A DNA stretch of 64,000 bases from Prescottella sp. R16 (GTDB lineage: Bacteria; Actinomycetota; Actinomycetes; Mycobacteriales; Mycobacteriaceae): the NCBI RefSeq assembly GCF_030656875.1, contig NZ_CP130943.1, forward strand, positions 1,922,001-1,986,000, read 5' to 3'. The notes beneath the pieces are model-generated. The model searched no databases. It had not been told where the DNA came from and worked only from the letters and a program-made list of their open reading frames with translations. The position numbers and the translations under genes are program-made. Of this stretch, positions 1 to 9,087 are shown piece after piece; the first letter of the stretch is position 1, and each line of letters opens with the position of its first letter.

Positions 1-714
1 GCGCTGCCCCGGCTCGTGCCCGACGAGGTCGGCGCCGTCGCGCGGGCCGTGCGGCTGCTGACGGCCGAACTCGGCGACACCCCGCTGATCGGTTTCGCCG
101 GTGCCCCGTTCACGCTCGCGTCGTACCTCGTCGAGGGCGGCCCGAGCCGCAACCACGAGCGCACCAAGGCGCTCATGCACGCCGACCCGAAGACGTGGCA
201 CACCCTGCTCGGGCACATCACCGACATCACGATCGCGTTCCTGCAGGCGCAGTTGCACGCCGGTGTCGACGCGGTGCAGCTGTTCGACTCGTGGGCCGGG
301 GCACTGTCCCTCGCCGAGTACCGCGAATTCGTGTTCCCGCACTCCGAGCGGGTGTTCGCGGAGGTCGCGTCCGCGGGCGTGCCCCGCATCCACTTCGGCG
401 TCGGGACCGGGGAACTACTCGGCGCGATGGGGGAGGCCGGTGCGGACGTCGTCGGCGTCGACTGGCGCATCCCCCTCGACGTCGCGGCCCGCCGCATCGG
501 ACCGGGCAAGGCGCTGCAGGGCAACCTCGATCCGGCCGTGCTGTTCGCCGGCCGGGACGCCGTCGAAACCCAGGTCCGGCGCATCTGCCGGGAGGCCGAC
601 GCCGCCCTCGCCGCCGGCGCGACCGGGCACATCTTCAACCTCGGCCACGGCGTCATGCCGGACACCGATCCGGCGGTACTGACCGACGTCGTGGAGTTGG
701 TGCACTCGCTGTGA
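1..714 (+). CDS. hemE: Uroporphyrinogen decarboxylase, 5' end missing
   Basis: Decarboxylates the four acetate side chains of uroporphyrinogen III to give coproporphyrinogen III in the cytoplasm. The reading frame is open from the first base, so the N-terminus, including the family's first substrate-binding arginine motif, lies outside the window; 237 codons remain. The second family signature is visible early ([17 protein letters not shown]). The C-terminal [13 protein letters not shown] segment is the conserved active-site loop and ending. Its stop codon overlaps the GTG start of hemY (GTGA), so the two genes are translationally coupled. Order hemE-hemY-hemQ is typical of actinobacteria. 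Confidence 0.96.
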   Translation, partial: ALPRLVPDEVGAVARAVRLLTAELGDTPLIGFAGAPFTLASYLVEGGPSRNHERTKALMHADPKTWHTLLGHITDITIAFLQAQLHAGVDAVQLFDSWAGALSLAEYREFVFPHSERVFAEVASAGVPRIHFGVGTGELLGAMGEAGADVVGVDWRIPLDVAARRIGPGKALQGNLDPAVLFAGRDAVETQVRRICREADAALAAGATGHIFNLGHGVMPDTDPAVLTDVVELVHSL

Positions 715-2069
715 CGGTCCGGCGGGTCGCGGTCGTCGGCGGCGGCATCACGGGTCTCGTCGCCGCCCACCGGCTGCGGCAGCAACTCGGCGGCGGCATC
801 GACATCACCCTCGTCGAGGCCGGGACGCGGCTCGGCGGCAAACTGCGGACGGTGCCGCTCGGTGGCGGACCGGTCGACGTCGGGGCCGAGGCGTTCCTCG
901 CCCGCCGGCCCGAGGTGTCCGACCTGATCGCCGAACTCGGCCTGTCCGACGAGCTGGTGTATCCGGCAGGCCGGCAGCCGCTGATCTGGTCGCAGGGCAG
1001 CCTGCACCCGCTGCCGGCGCGCACACTCATGGGTATCCCGTCGACCGCCGAATCCGTCGCCGGACTCGTCGACGAGGCCACCTGCGCCCGCATCGCCGCC
1101 GAACCGTCCGTGCCGCTGACCTGGGACACCGCGTCCGACATGTCGGTGGCCGCGCTGGTCGGGTCCCGGTTCGGCGAGCAGGTGGTACGGCGCAGCGTCG
1201 ACCCGCTGCTCGGCGGCGTGTACTCGGGCCTGGCCGAATCGATCGGGGTGCGGGCCGCGGTCCCGACCCTGGCCGCCGCCCTCGATGCCGGGGCGGCCAG
1301 CCTCACTGCGGCCGTCGCCGCGGCCCTGCCCACTCCCGCACCCGGACCCGTGTTCGGGGCGCTGCGCGGCGGCTACGGCACGCTGCTCGACGCCCTGCAC
1401 GACGCCGCCCGGCCCCGGGTGCTGTCGGGCATCCCGGCGTCCGGGCTGCGGCGGGACGGCGACGGCTGGTGGCTCGACCCTGTCGGCCGTGTCGACGGCG
1501 TCGTCCTCGCCGTGCCGGCGCCACAGCTGGTGGAGCTGGTCGCCGACGCCGCACCCGCCCTCGCCGACGCGGCCTCCGGTATCGCACTCGCGTCGTCGGC
1601 CGTGGTGGCGCTCGCACTGCCTTCCGGTGCCGCCCTGCCCGACAACTCCGGCATCCTCGTCGCGACCGGAGAAGCATTGGGCGCCAAGGCCTTCACGCTG
1701 TCCGGCCGCAAGTGGCCGCACCTCGCCGACCGGGACGTCACCCTGCTGCGGGCGTCGTACGGACGCTTCGGCGACGCCGCCGTCGTCGACCTGCCCGACG
1801 CCGACCTGATCGCCCGGGCCCGCGCCGACCTCGAGGTCGTCACCGGTATACGTGCGGAACCGGTGGACGCGTTCGTGCAGCGCTGGCACGACGGCCTGCC
1901 GCAGTACGCGCCCGGTCACCTCGACCGGGTTGCCGCGATCGAGGCGGCGGCCGCGGACGTCGAGGGACTCGAGGTCGCGGGCGCCTACCTGCGCGGAGTC
2001 GGGGTTCCGGCGTGCGTTGCGTCGGGGACGACGGCCGCGACCCGGCTGGCGACGCGAGTGGCAGGATGA
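711..2069 (+). CDS. hemY: Coproporphyrinogen III oxidase (HemY/CgoX type)
   Basis: FAD enzyme of 452 residues that oxidises coproporphyrinogen III to coproporphyrin III. Databases often call it protoporphyrinogen oxidase HemG or HemY, but with hemQ next to it the coproporphyrin-dependent reading is more likely. The N-terminal Rossmann motif is plain at residues 8-15 (VVGGGITG), followed by the amine-oxidase-like continuation [10 protein letters not shown]. The C-terminal [11 protein letters not shown] segment is the usual FAD-contacting end. The GTG start at 711 overlaps the hemE stop, and the Rossmann motif begins within ten residues, which fixes the start against longer upstream reading. 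Confidence 0.94.
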   Translation: MTVRRVAVVGGGITGLVAAHRLRQQLGGGIDITLVEAGTRLGGKLRTVPLGGGPVDVGAEAFLARRPEVSDLIAELGLSDELVYPAGRQPLIWSQGSLHPLPARTLMGIPSTAESVAGLVDEATCARIAAEPSVPLTWDTASDMSVAALVGSRFGEQVVRRSVDPLLGGVYSGLAESIGVRAAVPTLAAALDAGAASLTAAVAAALPTPAPGPVFGALRGGYGTLLDALHDAARPRVLSGIPASGLRRDGDGWWLDPVGRVDGVVLAVPAPQLVELVADAAPALADAASGIALASSAVVALALPSGAALPDNSGILVATGEALGAKAFTLSGRKWPHLADRDVTLLRASYGRFGDAAVVDLPDADLIARARADLEVVTGIRAEPVDAFVQRWHDGLPQYAPGHLDRVAAIEAAAADVEGLEVAGAYLRGVGVPACVASGTTAATRLATRVAG

Positions 2070-2073
2070 GGCC

Positions 2074-2769
2074 ATGGCACGCCTCGATTACGACAAACTC
2101 AACTCCACCCTCCGCTACGGCATGTTCTCGGTGTTCCAGGTGCAGCCCGGTGTCCTCGGTGAGGACCGCGCCGCCGCGGTGAAGAACGCGCAGGACTTCT
2201 TCGACTCGTACACCGACACCGACGTCGAACTGCGCGGCATCTACGACGTCGCCGGCCTGCGCGCCGACGCCGACTACATGATCTGGACGCACGCCGAGCG
2301 GCTCGAGGACCTGCAGAAGCTGTACAAGGACTTCCGCCGCACCACCGACCTCGGCCAGTCCAGCGACCCGGTGTGGTCCAACGTCTGCCTGCACCGCCCC
2401 GCCGAGTTCAACAAGAGCCACCTGCCGGCGTTCGTCGCGGGCGAGGAGCCGGGCGACTACATCTGCGTCTACCCGTTCGTGCGCTCCTACGAGTGGTACC
2501 TGCTGCCCGACGCCGAGCGCCGCAAGATGCTCGCCGACCACGGCAAGGAAGCCCGCGACTACCCGGACGTGCGCGCCAACACGGTGCCGTCGTTCGCGCT
2601 CGGCGACTACGAGTGGATCCTCGCGTTCGAGGCGCCCGCCATGGACCGCATCGTCGACCTCATGCGCGACCTGCGCGCCACCGAGGCCCGCATGCACGTG
2701 CGTGAGGAGACCCCGTTCTTCTCCGGCCCGCGGGTGAGCGTCGAACAACTGATCACCGAACTTCCCTGA
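2074..2769 (+). CDS. hemQ: Coproheme decarboxylase (chlorite dismutase-like)
   Basis: Converts coproheme III to protoheme by two oxidative decarboxylations, the last step of the coproporphyrin-dependent pathway. The 231-residue length fits the family. Family landmarks are the KSHLPAF segment, which holds the likely proximal heme histidine, and the [12 protein letters not shown] segment carrying the conserved tyrosine. The start ATG lies four bases after the hemY stop and the protein opens [10 protein letters not shown], as actinobacterial members do. It closes the heme operon and is followed at once by a hairpin terminator. Confidence 0.95.
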   Translation: MARLDYDKLNSTLRYGMFSVFQVQPGVLGEDRAAAVKNAQDFFDSYTDTDVELRGIYDVAGLRADADYMIWTHAERLEDLQKLYKDFRRTTDLGQSSDPVWSNVCLHRPAEFNKSHLPAFVAGEEPGDYICVYPFVRSYEWYLLPDAERRKMLADHGKEARDYPDVRANTVPSFALGDYEWILAFEAPAMDRIVDLMRDLRATEARMHVREETPFFSGPRVSVEQLITELP

Positions 2770-2783
2770 TCCGCCGCGACCAC

Positions 2784-2808
2784 ACCCCGCACCGGACAGG
2801 TGCGGGGT
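2784..2808. terminator. Hairpin terminator after the heme genes
   Basis: A perfect 10-bp stem (ACCCCGCACC with GGTGCGGGGT) closes a five-base loop, 14 bases after the hemQ stop. There is no T-run, which is common for high-GC actinobacteria. It lies between converging genes and could serve both strands. Confidence 0.7.
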
Positions 2809-2851
2809 GGGTCGTGTGTACCGCGGCGCTCGTCGGTGTCCGCTTCTTCGT

Positions 2852-3103
2852 TCACGCCTGGACCTGTCGCTCCGTTGTGGTAGCAGTGTCCGTGTCCTCG
2901 TCGGGTTCCCATCGCAGGAGATCTCCCGGCTGGCAGTCGAGTACGCGGCACAACATGGCCAAGGTGGTGAATCGCACTGCCTTGGCGCGGCCGTTTTTCA
3001 GGACTGCGAGATTGGCGGGGGTGATGCCGATCCGGTCGGCGAGCGTGCCGACCGCCATCTTGCGCTTGGCGAGCATCACGTCGATGTCGACGATGATGGG
3101 CAT
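2852..3103 (-). CDS. Small Xre/Cro-type DNA-binding protein
   Basis: An 83-residue helix-turn-helix protein. Residues about 8-62 form a Cro/Xre HTH_26-type fold: MLAKRKMAVGTLADRIGI, then a recognition helix around PANLAVLKNGRAKAVRF, then LCRVLDCQPGDLL. The start overlaps by one base (TGATG) the stop of the DUF2975 membrane protein upstream, so the two are one transcription unit. DUF2975 plus small Xre pairs are widespread (YoaS/YozG in Bacillus), with no settled function. I infer that it binds the twin ATCG-N5-CGAT sites in front of the pair and represses it. The start MPIIVDID is preferred because earlier in-frame codons belong to the neighbour. Confidence 0.85.
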   Translation of the reverse strand: MPIIVDIDVMLAKRKMAVGTLADRIGITPANLAVLKNGRAKAVRFTTLAMLCRVLDCQPGDLLRWEPDEDTDTATTTERQVQA

Positions 3104-3609
3104 CAGATCACCTCGTCGAGTTCGGACTCGAGGTACTTCGCCTTCGAGTCCAACGCGACCGCCTGGGCGAGCAGCGTCCTCATCACGTGGACGACGAGCG
3201 CCACGCCGGCGATCACCAGGCTGCACCCGCAGATCAGCGCCACGAAACCGGGAGCGATCTCGTCGTCGGGTGTGGCGTGGTTGGCGAACCGGGCCACTAC
3301 CGCGAAACCGAACGTCAGCACCGATGCGGTGGCGATCGCGCCGATGACGATGTCGACGTAGCGGAAGGCTGCCGGGGAGAAGACCGTGCCGCGGCCGACC
3401 ATGGTCGACAACCGCCAGATGCAGACGGCAACGACCTGCAGGGTGCCGACTCCGAGGACACCGATCGCCACGAGGGACACGTCGATTCCGGTGGGCGCTT
3501 GGTCGGTGCCCAGCCACAGCAGGGCCACCATCATCACCTGAACCACGACGGACCCGGCCAATGCGATGGCGATGACCACCCTCAATGCTCGAATTGCCCA
3601 GCTACTCAT
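3103..3609 (-). CDS. DUF2975 four-helix membrane protein
   Basis: 168 residues, with four hydrophobic helices at about 5-30, 45-67, 85-108 and 120-145, matching the DUF2975 architecture. Function is unknown; members sit beside small Xre regulators, as here. An AAGGGAG ribosome binding site lies just upstream of the ATG. The stop overlaps the regulator's start by one base. The arrangement suggests a membrane component that senses something or inhibits the paired regulator, but that is inference only. Confidence 0.85.
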   Translation of the reverse strand: MSSWAIRALRVVIAIALAGSVVVQVMMVALLWLGTDQAPTGIDVSLVAIGVLGVGTLQVVAVCIWRLSTMVGRGTVFSPAAFRYVDIVIGAIATASVLTFGFAVVARFANHATPDDEIAPGFVALICGCSLVIAGVALVVHVMRTLLAQAVALDSKAKYLESELDEVI

Positions 3610-3624
3610 CCAACGCTCCCTTGC

Positions 3625-3658
3625 ATCGTTAAACGATGGAATGCTATCGAAAAGCGAT
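3625..3658 (-). promoter_or_regulatory. Twin ATCG-N5-CGAT operators before the DUF2975/Xre pair
   Basis: Two 13-bp inverted repeats of the same form, ATCG-TTAAA-CGAT (3625-3637) and ATCG-AAAAG-CGAT (3646-3658), have centres exactly 21 bp apart, which is two helical turns. Read on the minus strand, a TAGCAT -10-like hexamer lies between and overlaps them. They start 16 bases upstream of the DUF2975 start codon. The spacing on one face of the helix is what paired Xre dimers would need. Binding by the adjacent Xre protein is inferred. Confidence 0.65.
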
Positions 3659-3816
3659 CGATATGCACAGGCGGTGGAAGAGGAGGGTGTTCGTGGAGTG
3701 GCCCTCCGCGACCTCGATCGAGGGAAATCTCTGCATTGGACGGAAAACGTCGAATTTCCGAACTGGGGGGGCGAGTGGCTGCGCTCGCCGAAGAACGGCA
3801 TGAACTGGGGAGTCCG

Positions 3817-4533
3817 TCAGGTGTCGGCGGGATCGAGCAGGCCCGGATCGTTGTTCCTGACGTTGTTGACCGCGGTGCTCACCTCGTAGGGGTGCAGCCG
3901 GGGTTCGGGGATGGAGTTCACCATCGCCTGGACATCGTCCTTGTCGGTGAGCGTCGGGTCGAGCCAATGCTCCCAGAACGACGCCGGCAGGATCACCGGG
4001 GAGCGGTCGTGGATGTGGCCGGTCGCATCGGTGGCCTGTGTCGTCAGCACGGTAGTCGTCCACAGCCAGCGGTCCGGGTCGTCCTCGCTCTTGGACGGGT
4101 CCGGCCACAGCTCGTAGAGGCCGGCCATCGCGAGGACCGGGTCGTCGCCGTGGAGGAAGTAGGGGATCTTCTTGCCCTCGTCGTTCTTCATCCACTCGAA
4201 GTACCCGTCGGCGGGGATGATGCAGCGCCGCTTCGCGGCAGCGGTTCGGAACGAGGGCTTCTCGGTGATCGTTTCGGAGCGAGCGTTGACCAGCCTCGAT
4301 CCGATCTTCGAATCCTTCGACCACGCCGGGACCAGCCCCCACTTGACGGTCCGCAGTTGTCGTTCGGGGTCCGCGTTCGGCTCGTCCCGCGGTGCCCGCT
4401 CGAGCACGACGCGCACCTGCTGGGTGGGGGCGACGTTGTACGACGGCGACAGTTCGGCGCCGACCGATTCGGTTGCATCGAACAGTGAGCGCAGGTCCTC
4501 GTCGCTCGTGGTGCTCGCATACCGTCCACACAC
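3817..4533 (-). CDS. yedK: SRAP-domain protein (HMCES/YedK family)
   Basis: 238-residue SOS-response-associated peptidase-fold protein that crosslinks to abasic sites in single-stranded DNA through an N-terminal cysteine. The GTG start at 4533 is chosen because it places Cys at residue 2 (initiator-CGRYA), which becomes the catalytic N-terminus after methionine removal; a longer reading would bury it. Other family residues are present: the Asn in SYNVAPTQ, the Glu in NARSETITEKPSF, and the His in HIHDRSPVIL. It stands alone between the DUF2975 pair and a divergent lipase. I saw no LexA box in its upstream region. Confidence 0.9.
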   Translation of the reverse strand: MCGRYASTTSDEDLRSLFDATESVGAELSPSYNVAPTQQVRVVLERAPRDEPNADPERQLRTVKWGLVPAWSKDSKIGSRLVNARSETITEKPSFRTAAAKRRCIIPADGYFEWMKNDEGKKIPYFLHGDDPVLAMAGLYELWPDPSKSEDDPDRWLWTTTVLTTQATDATGHIHDRSPVILPASFWEHWLDPTLTDKDDVQAMVNSIPEPRLHPYEVSTAVNNVRNNDPGLLDPADT

Positions 4534-4733
4534 GATCGGGTCTCCCGTCGTCGCAGGTACACCTCGCACGATAGTCGCGGCCGCCGACACCTGCGGCAGT
4601 GCGCTGGGGCACGAACCTGAGAAGGCCCTGGGCGGCTGCACCCGGTCGGTGCACACCTACATGCTCGGCGCGACACGGCTGGGCTCGACAGCGATCATCG
4701 TGCGAAACACCCTGGAACCGGTCCCCGGGTGGC

Positions 4734-4746
4734 TACGCTGCGACCC
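4734..4746 (+). promoter_or_regulatory. Probable leaderless promoter of the lipase gene
   Basis: A TACGCT -10 hexamer (4734-4739) ends seven bases before the preferred lipase ATG. That spacing would start the transcript at the start codon, a frequent arrangement in actinobacteria. No strong -35 was seen. Confidence 0.4.
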
Positions 4747-6099
4747 ATGCGCAGATCGAGGATCTTGGCGGCAGTGGGGGCGTTTTCGACTTTGGTGGCG
4801 GTGTGGGGTGGTGCGGTCACACCTCCCGTACTCGCGGGTGCCGCTCCGGTGCAGCCGGCTGTCGACGACTTCTATCGTGCACCGGACGGATTCGAGTCGA
4901 CGGCTCCCGGAACCATCCTCCGCGACCGGCCCGTGCAACTGGCGTCGTACTCGGCGTTGCCGTTCAACGCGCAGGCATGGCAACTTCTCTACCGGACAAC
5001 GGATCTCGCGGGCAGCCCCATGGCGAGCGTGACCACCGTGATACTGCCTGCCGGCGCACCGCCCGCCGGTGGACGCCCGTTGCTGTCGTATCAGATGGCA
5101 ACGGACAGTATCGATCCCGGCTGTGCGGCCTCGGTCGCCATGCAGCCCGGATCCGGACTCGAGGCGTTCACCACTCAGGGACAGATGACCTTCGTCGGTC
5201 AGGCTCTCCAACGAGGCTGGGCGGTCTCGGTTCCCGATCACGAAGGTCCCGCACCGCGTGTGGGCACTCCACGAGAGCCCGGTTATGTAGCGCTCGACGG
5301 CATCCGGGCCGCGGAGCAGTTCGCTCCGCTCGGACTCTCCGGGGCACAGACTCCGGTCGGACTGTGGGGCTACTCGGGCGGCGGGCTCGCGTCCGCATGG
5401 GCTGCGCAGGTGCAGCCGACATACGCGCCGGAGCTGAACGTACGAGGATTCGCTCTGGGCTCGCCGTCGCCGGATCCTGCAGCGGTCGTCCATCGTCTCA
5501 ATGGAACGCCCTGGGCTGGACTGCAGACAATGGTCCTCGCATCGACACGGGAGATCTTCCCCGACGCAGCACGTGAGATCGATGCACGCCTCACTCCGGA
5601 GGGCCGCGCGGCGTTGGCCGCTCCAGCTGATCAGTGCCTGGCGTCGACGATTGCCACCAACCTCTTTCGCGACAACACCGGCTACTGGACGGTCCCGTTG
5701 ACGGAACTGTTGCAGGTGCCGGCGATTGCCGCCGCCGTCGCGGAGACCACACTCGGCGGCACTGCACCCACGGCACCCGTATATCTGTACAGCGGCGTGA
5801 ACGACGAGATCGTTCCGATCGCCACCGTCGATCAGCTGGCCGACACCTACTGCGCGGGCGGCACTCCGCTCACCTACCGCCGAGACGAGATCAGCCTGCA
5901 CGCCACGCTCATCGTGACCGGCGCCGCGGACGCGTTGAACTGGCTGGGCGACAGGATCGGTGGCGTACCGAGCGCGCCGGGTTGCAACACGCAAACCCTG
6001 ACCTCGACCCTGCAAGCGCCCGGCGCCCTGGAGACCTACGTGTCGACCACCCTGGGAATGGGTGACATCCTGATGGGCCGACCGATCGGACCCCGGTAG
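4747..6099 (+). CDS. Secreted LIP-family lipase/esterase
   Basis: About 450 residues with an Arg-rich N-terminus (MRRSRIL) and a hydrophobic stretch ending near VLAGAAPVQP, consistent with Sec export. The body matches the secretory lipase family (alpha/beta hydrolase). The nucleophile elbow is GYSGG with Ser210, the acid is probably Asp353 (NDEIVP), and the base is His385 (SLHATLI). Family members hydrolyse triglycerides or other esters outside the cell. ATG 4747 is preferred to an upstream GTG at 4729 because it gives a cleaner signal peptide and fits a -10 element. It may serve lipid scavenging together with the small secreted protein that follows, but no shared operon is evident. Confidence 0.85.
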   Translation: MRRSRILAAVGAFSTLVAVWGGAVTPPVLAGAAPVQPAVDDFYRAPDGFESTAPGTILRDRPVQLASYSALPFNAQAWQLLYRTTDLAGSPMASVTTVILPAGAPPAGGRPLLSYQMATDSIDPGCAASVAMQPGSGLEAFTTQGQMTFVGQALQRGWAVSVPDHEGPAPRVGTPREPGYVALDGIRAAEQFAPLGLSGAQTPVGLWGYSGGGLASAWAAQVQPTYAPELNVRGFALGSPSPDPAAVVHRLNGTPWAGLQTMVLASTREIFPDAAREIDARLTPEGRAALAAPADQCLASTIATNLFRDNTGYWTVPLTELLQVPAIAAAVAETTLGGTAPTAPVYLYSGVNDEIVPIATVDQLADTYCAGGTPLTYRRDEISLHATLIVTGAADALNWLGDRIGGVPSAPGCNTQTLTSTLQAPGALETYVSTTLGMGDILMGRPIGPR

Positions 6100-6300
6100 A
6101 TCGTCGGGTCACCTGACTCTCCCGGTTCGGGCTCTTCCGAACTCCCGCGATACCGGGGAGTCGTCGAGAACGCTGCGGCGACCAGTGGCTTCCGGTCGTA
6201 CGCACTGCGAGAAAGAGAAAGCCGTACCGCAACGCCCCAGGTAGCCTGAACCTACGACAGCAGACCCGAGTTGCCCGGCAACGACCTCGAGGACAGTGCG

Positions 6301-6738
6301 ATGCGGAGTCCACAACAGCTCATCGGCGCCGCTGTTCTGACGGTCGGCGTGGCAGTCGGTCTCGTGACGGTGCCGAACGCCCAGGCCTCGGCTGCGCCCA
6401 CGGTGAACACCTTTCAGATACCGCTCGTGGTGAACACCGGCATCTGGGCGTGCAGTGGGATCCACACGTTCTGCTCCTACACTCCGGTCGCGATCACCGG
6501 AGAGACACCTGGGCTCGTCACCTTTCGGGTCGTGCCACCCGGTGAGAGGCTTCCCCCCGCGTTGAGCTGGTGGAATATCCGGGTGCACTGGTGGAACGCC
6601 GGGACCGGCGCATCGGGAGTACTGGACATCCCCGCCGACGGTTCGGCGAGCGTCTTCACAGGGGCCGGGTTCGTAACCGCATCCATGACGGCGCGCGACC
6701 AGGCCGTCGCCGGCACGGGCGTCTTCCTCGTGCCCTGA
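6301..6738 (+). CDS. Small secreted protein of unknown function
   Basis: 145 residues. The N-terminus MRSPQQLIGAAVLTVG with a cleavage-like AQASA-AP junction near residue 33 is a typical Sec signal peptide. The mature part is about 110 residues, rich in beta-forming and Trp residues, and holds two cysteines ten residues apart (ACSGIHTFCSY) that could form a disulfide. I do not recognise a family. It lies between the lipase (about 200 bases downstream) and the molybdoenzyme (22 bases upstream), on the same strand as both. A TTG ten codons upstream is a possible but weaker start. Confidence 0.7.
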   Translation: MRSPQQLIGAAVLTVGVAVGLVTVPNAQASAAPTVNTFQIPLVVNTGIWACSGIHTFCSYTPVAITGETPGLVTFRVVPPGERLPPALSWWNIRVHWWNAGTGASGVLDIPADGSASVFTGAGFVTASMTARDQAVAGTGVFLVP

Positions 6739-6759
6739 GTCCGCTGGCAGACTGGGACC

Positions 6760-9051
6760 GTGACTTCGCGGTACCAGCAGATGGCGCACTGGGGCATGTT
6801 CGAGGTCGAGGCATCCGACGGTGACGTCACCGCGGTCCATCCGTATGCGGGCGATGAGGACCCGTCACCGATCCTGGGGAACCTGCCCGGATCAGTACGG
6901 TCCCGCACCCGTATCACCGGCCCGGCCGTGCGTTGCGGCTGGCTCGAGAACGGTCCCGGCCCGTCGGACGCCCGGGGCGCCGACGAGTTCGTGCCCGTGT
7001 CGTGGAACGAACTGCACGACCTGCTCGCACGCGAATTGCGGCGTGTCGTCGACGAGCACGGCAACCGGGCGATCTTCGGCGGCTCCTACGGATGGGCCAG
7101 CGCCGGGCGATTCCATCACGCGCAGAGCCAGATCCACCGGTTCCTCAACCTGCTCGGCGGCTACACCGGCTCGGTGCAGAACTATTCGATCGGCGCGACC
7201 GGTGTGATCATGCCGCACGTCGTCGGCGCCCACTGGAAACTGTTCGCCCGCGCCACCGACTGGACCGTTATCGCCGAGAACACCGATCTGATGGTGTGTT
7301 TCGGCGGTATCCCGGTCAAGAACACCGCCGTCGCATCCGGTGGCACCAGCGCCCATCCCACCCGTGGTGCACTCGACCGGCTTCGTGCCCGCGGCGGGCG
7401 GCTGGTGTCGATCAGCCCGCTGCGCGACGACCTGCACGGTGAGTACGAGTGGCTCGCCCCGGTTCCCGGGACCGATGTCGCGATCATGCTCGCCCTCGCG
7501 CATGTCCTCGCGTCGGAAGGGTTGCACGACAAGGGTTTCCTCGCTCGCTACTGCGTCGGCTACGAGCGGTTCGAGAACTATCTGTTCGGTGGCGACGACG
7601 GGATCGCGAAGACCCCGGGGTGGGCGTCGGCGCTGTCCGGGATACCGGCCGAGACGATCGTGGCTTTGGCGCGGCGGATGGCTGCCGGCCGCACGATGGT
7701 CACCGTCACGTGGTCGCTGCAACGCGTCCGGCACGGCGAACAGGCGCCGTGGGCGGGCATCACCCTCGCTGCGATGCTCGGGCAGATCGGTGTTCCCGGA
7801 GGCGGATTCGGCCACGGTTACGGCTCGATGAACGAGCCCGGCCTCGGACCGGTGCCGTATCCGCTGCCCACTCTGTTCCAGGGCAGCAACCCGGTGCCCG
7901 ATTTCATCCCGGCCGCGGCGATCTCGGATCTGCTGCTGCGTCCGGGGGAGGAGTTCGACTACGACGGCCGACGCCACACCTACCCCGACATCCGGCTCGT
8001 GTACTGGGCGGGCGGAAATCCGTTCCATCACCACCAGGACCTCGGCCGGCTGCGACGCGCGCTGGCCCGACCCGACACGATCGTCGTGCACGATCCTTAC
8101 TGGACGCCGATGGCCCGCCACGCCGACATCGTCGTCCCGTCCACCACGTCCCTCGAACGTGACGACCTGGCGTGCAGCCGCAACGATCCGCTGCTCGTCG
8201 CGATGACGCAGGCGGTGCCCCGGTACGCGGGTGCCCGCGACGACTACGACACGTTCGCCGCGCTCGCGTACCGGCTCGGGTTCGGGGAGCGGTTCACCGA
8301 GGGCCGCACCGCGGGGCAGTGGATCGAGCACCTGTACGAGCAGTGGCGTGGCTTCGTCCTCGCCGACCCGCAGCATCTCGAGGCGCCGACGTACGCCGAG
8401 TTCCGGCGGCGCGGGCACGTGCGGATGCGCACCGAGGACCGGCTCACCCTGTTCGCTGACTTCCGCGACGATCCGGTGGGCAGTCCGCTGCGCACCCCGA
8501 GTGGACGCATCGAGATCTTCTCCGCGACCGTCGAGGGTTTCGGTTACGACGACTGCCGGGGTCATCCACGCTGGTACGAGCCCGACGAATGGCTCGGCGG
8601 CGAGCGGGCGTCCCGGTTCCCGCTGCATCTGATCGCGAACCAGCCGAAGACTCGGCTGCACGGTCAGCTCGACCACGGTGCGGTGAGCCGGGCGTCGAAG
8701 ATCCGGGGGCGTGAACCGGTCCGCATGCATCCCGCGGACGCCGCCGCCCGCGGTATCGGGGCCGGGGACGTGGTGCGGGTGTTCAACGACCGCGGCGCCT
8801 GCCTGGCCGGGGCCGTCCTCGACGACGGGGTCCGGTGCTCGGTGGTGCAACTGGCCACCGGCGCCTGGTACGACCCGCTCGACCCCGCAGATCCGGATTC
8901 GATGTGTGTGCACGGCAATCCGAACGTGCTTACCGCCGACGTCGGCAGTTCCGGGCTGTCCCACGGCTGCACCGGACAGCACGTCCTCGTGCAGATCGAA
9001 CGGTTCGACGGGGATCTGCCGCCGATCCGGGTGTTCGAGCCACCGATCTAA
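6760..9051 (+). CDS. bisC: Molybdopterin S/N-oxide reductase, BisC-like
   Basis: 763-residue enzyme of the DMSO reductase family, closest in layout to biotin sulfoxide reductase (BisC) and TorZ. It starts at the family's HWG motif (MAHWGMFEVE) with no twin-arginine signal and no N-terminal Fe-S cysteines, so it should be cytoplasmic with one bis-MGD molybdenum centre. Ser114 in SYGWASAGR is at the position of the molybdenum-ligating serine. The C-terminal dinucleotide-binding region contains LIANQPKTRLHGQLDHG. Substrates could be biotin sulfoxide, free methionine sulfoxide or other S- or N-oxides; sequence alone does not decide. No dedicated chaperone gene is adjacent. The start is GTG. Confidence 0.88.
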   Translation: MTSRYQQMAHWGMFEVEASDGDVTAVHPYAGDEDPSPILGNLPGSVRSRTRITGPAVRCGWLENGPGPSDARGADEFVPVSWNELHDLLARELRRVVDEHGNRAIFGGSYGWASAGRFHHAQSQIHRFLNLLGGYTGSVQNYSIGATGVIMPHVVGAHWKLFARATDWTVIAENTDLMVCFGGIPVKNTAVASGGTSAHPTRGALDRLRARGGRLVSISPLRDDLHGEYEWLAPVPGTDVAIMLALAHVLASEGLHDKGFLARYCVGYERFENYLFGGDDGIAKTPGWASALSGIPAETIVALARRMAAGRTMVTVTWSLQRVRHGEQAPWAGITLAAMLGQIGVPGGGFGHGYGSMNEPGLGPVPYPLPTLFQGSNPVPDFIPAAAISDLLLRPGEEFDYDGRRHTYPDIRLVYWAGGNPFHHHQDLGRLRRALARPDTIVVHDPYWTPMARHADIVVPSTTSLERDDLACSRNDPLLVAMTQAVPRYAGARDDYDTFAALAYRLGFGERFTEGRTAGQWIEHLYEQWRGFVLADPQHLEAPTYAEFRRRGHVRMRTEDRLTLFADFRDDPVGSPLRTPSGRIEIFSATVEGFGYDDCRGHPRWYEPDEWLGGERASRFPLHLIANQPKTRLHGQLDHGAVSRASKIRGREPVRMHPADAAARGIGAGDVVRVFNDRGACLAGAVLDDGVRCSVVQLATGAWYDPLDPADPDSMCVHGNPNVLTADVGSSGLSHGCTGQHVLVQIERFDGDLPPIRVFEPPI

Positions 9052-9052
9052 C

Positions 9053-9081
9053 TTGTTCTATTTGAACTAGAACAATAGGGT
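9053..9081 (+). promoter_or_regulatory. Leaderless promoter filled by a perfect palindrome (GntR operator)
   Basis: TTGTTCTA-N7-TAGAACAA (9053-9075) is a perfect 8-bp-arm inverted repeat. Its first six bases, TTGTTC, form a -35 element. After a 17-base spacer comes TAGGGT (9076-9081), a -10 element, and six bases later the GTG of the gntR gene at 9088. The transcript would therefore begin at the start codon, and a repressor on the palindrome would block RNA polymerase. The site begins one base after the preceding stop codon. Confidence 0.7.
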
Positions 9082-9087
9082 GGGTGT

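Noticed and set aside
6892..8982. 696-codon minus-strand open frame
   Set aside because: Antisense to the BisC-like gene and without recognisable features.
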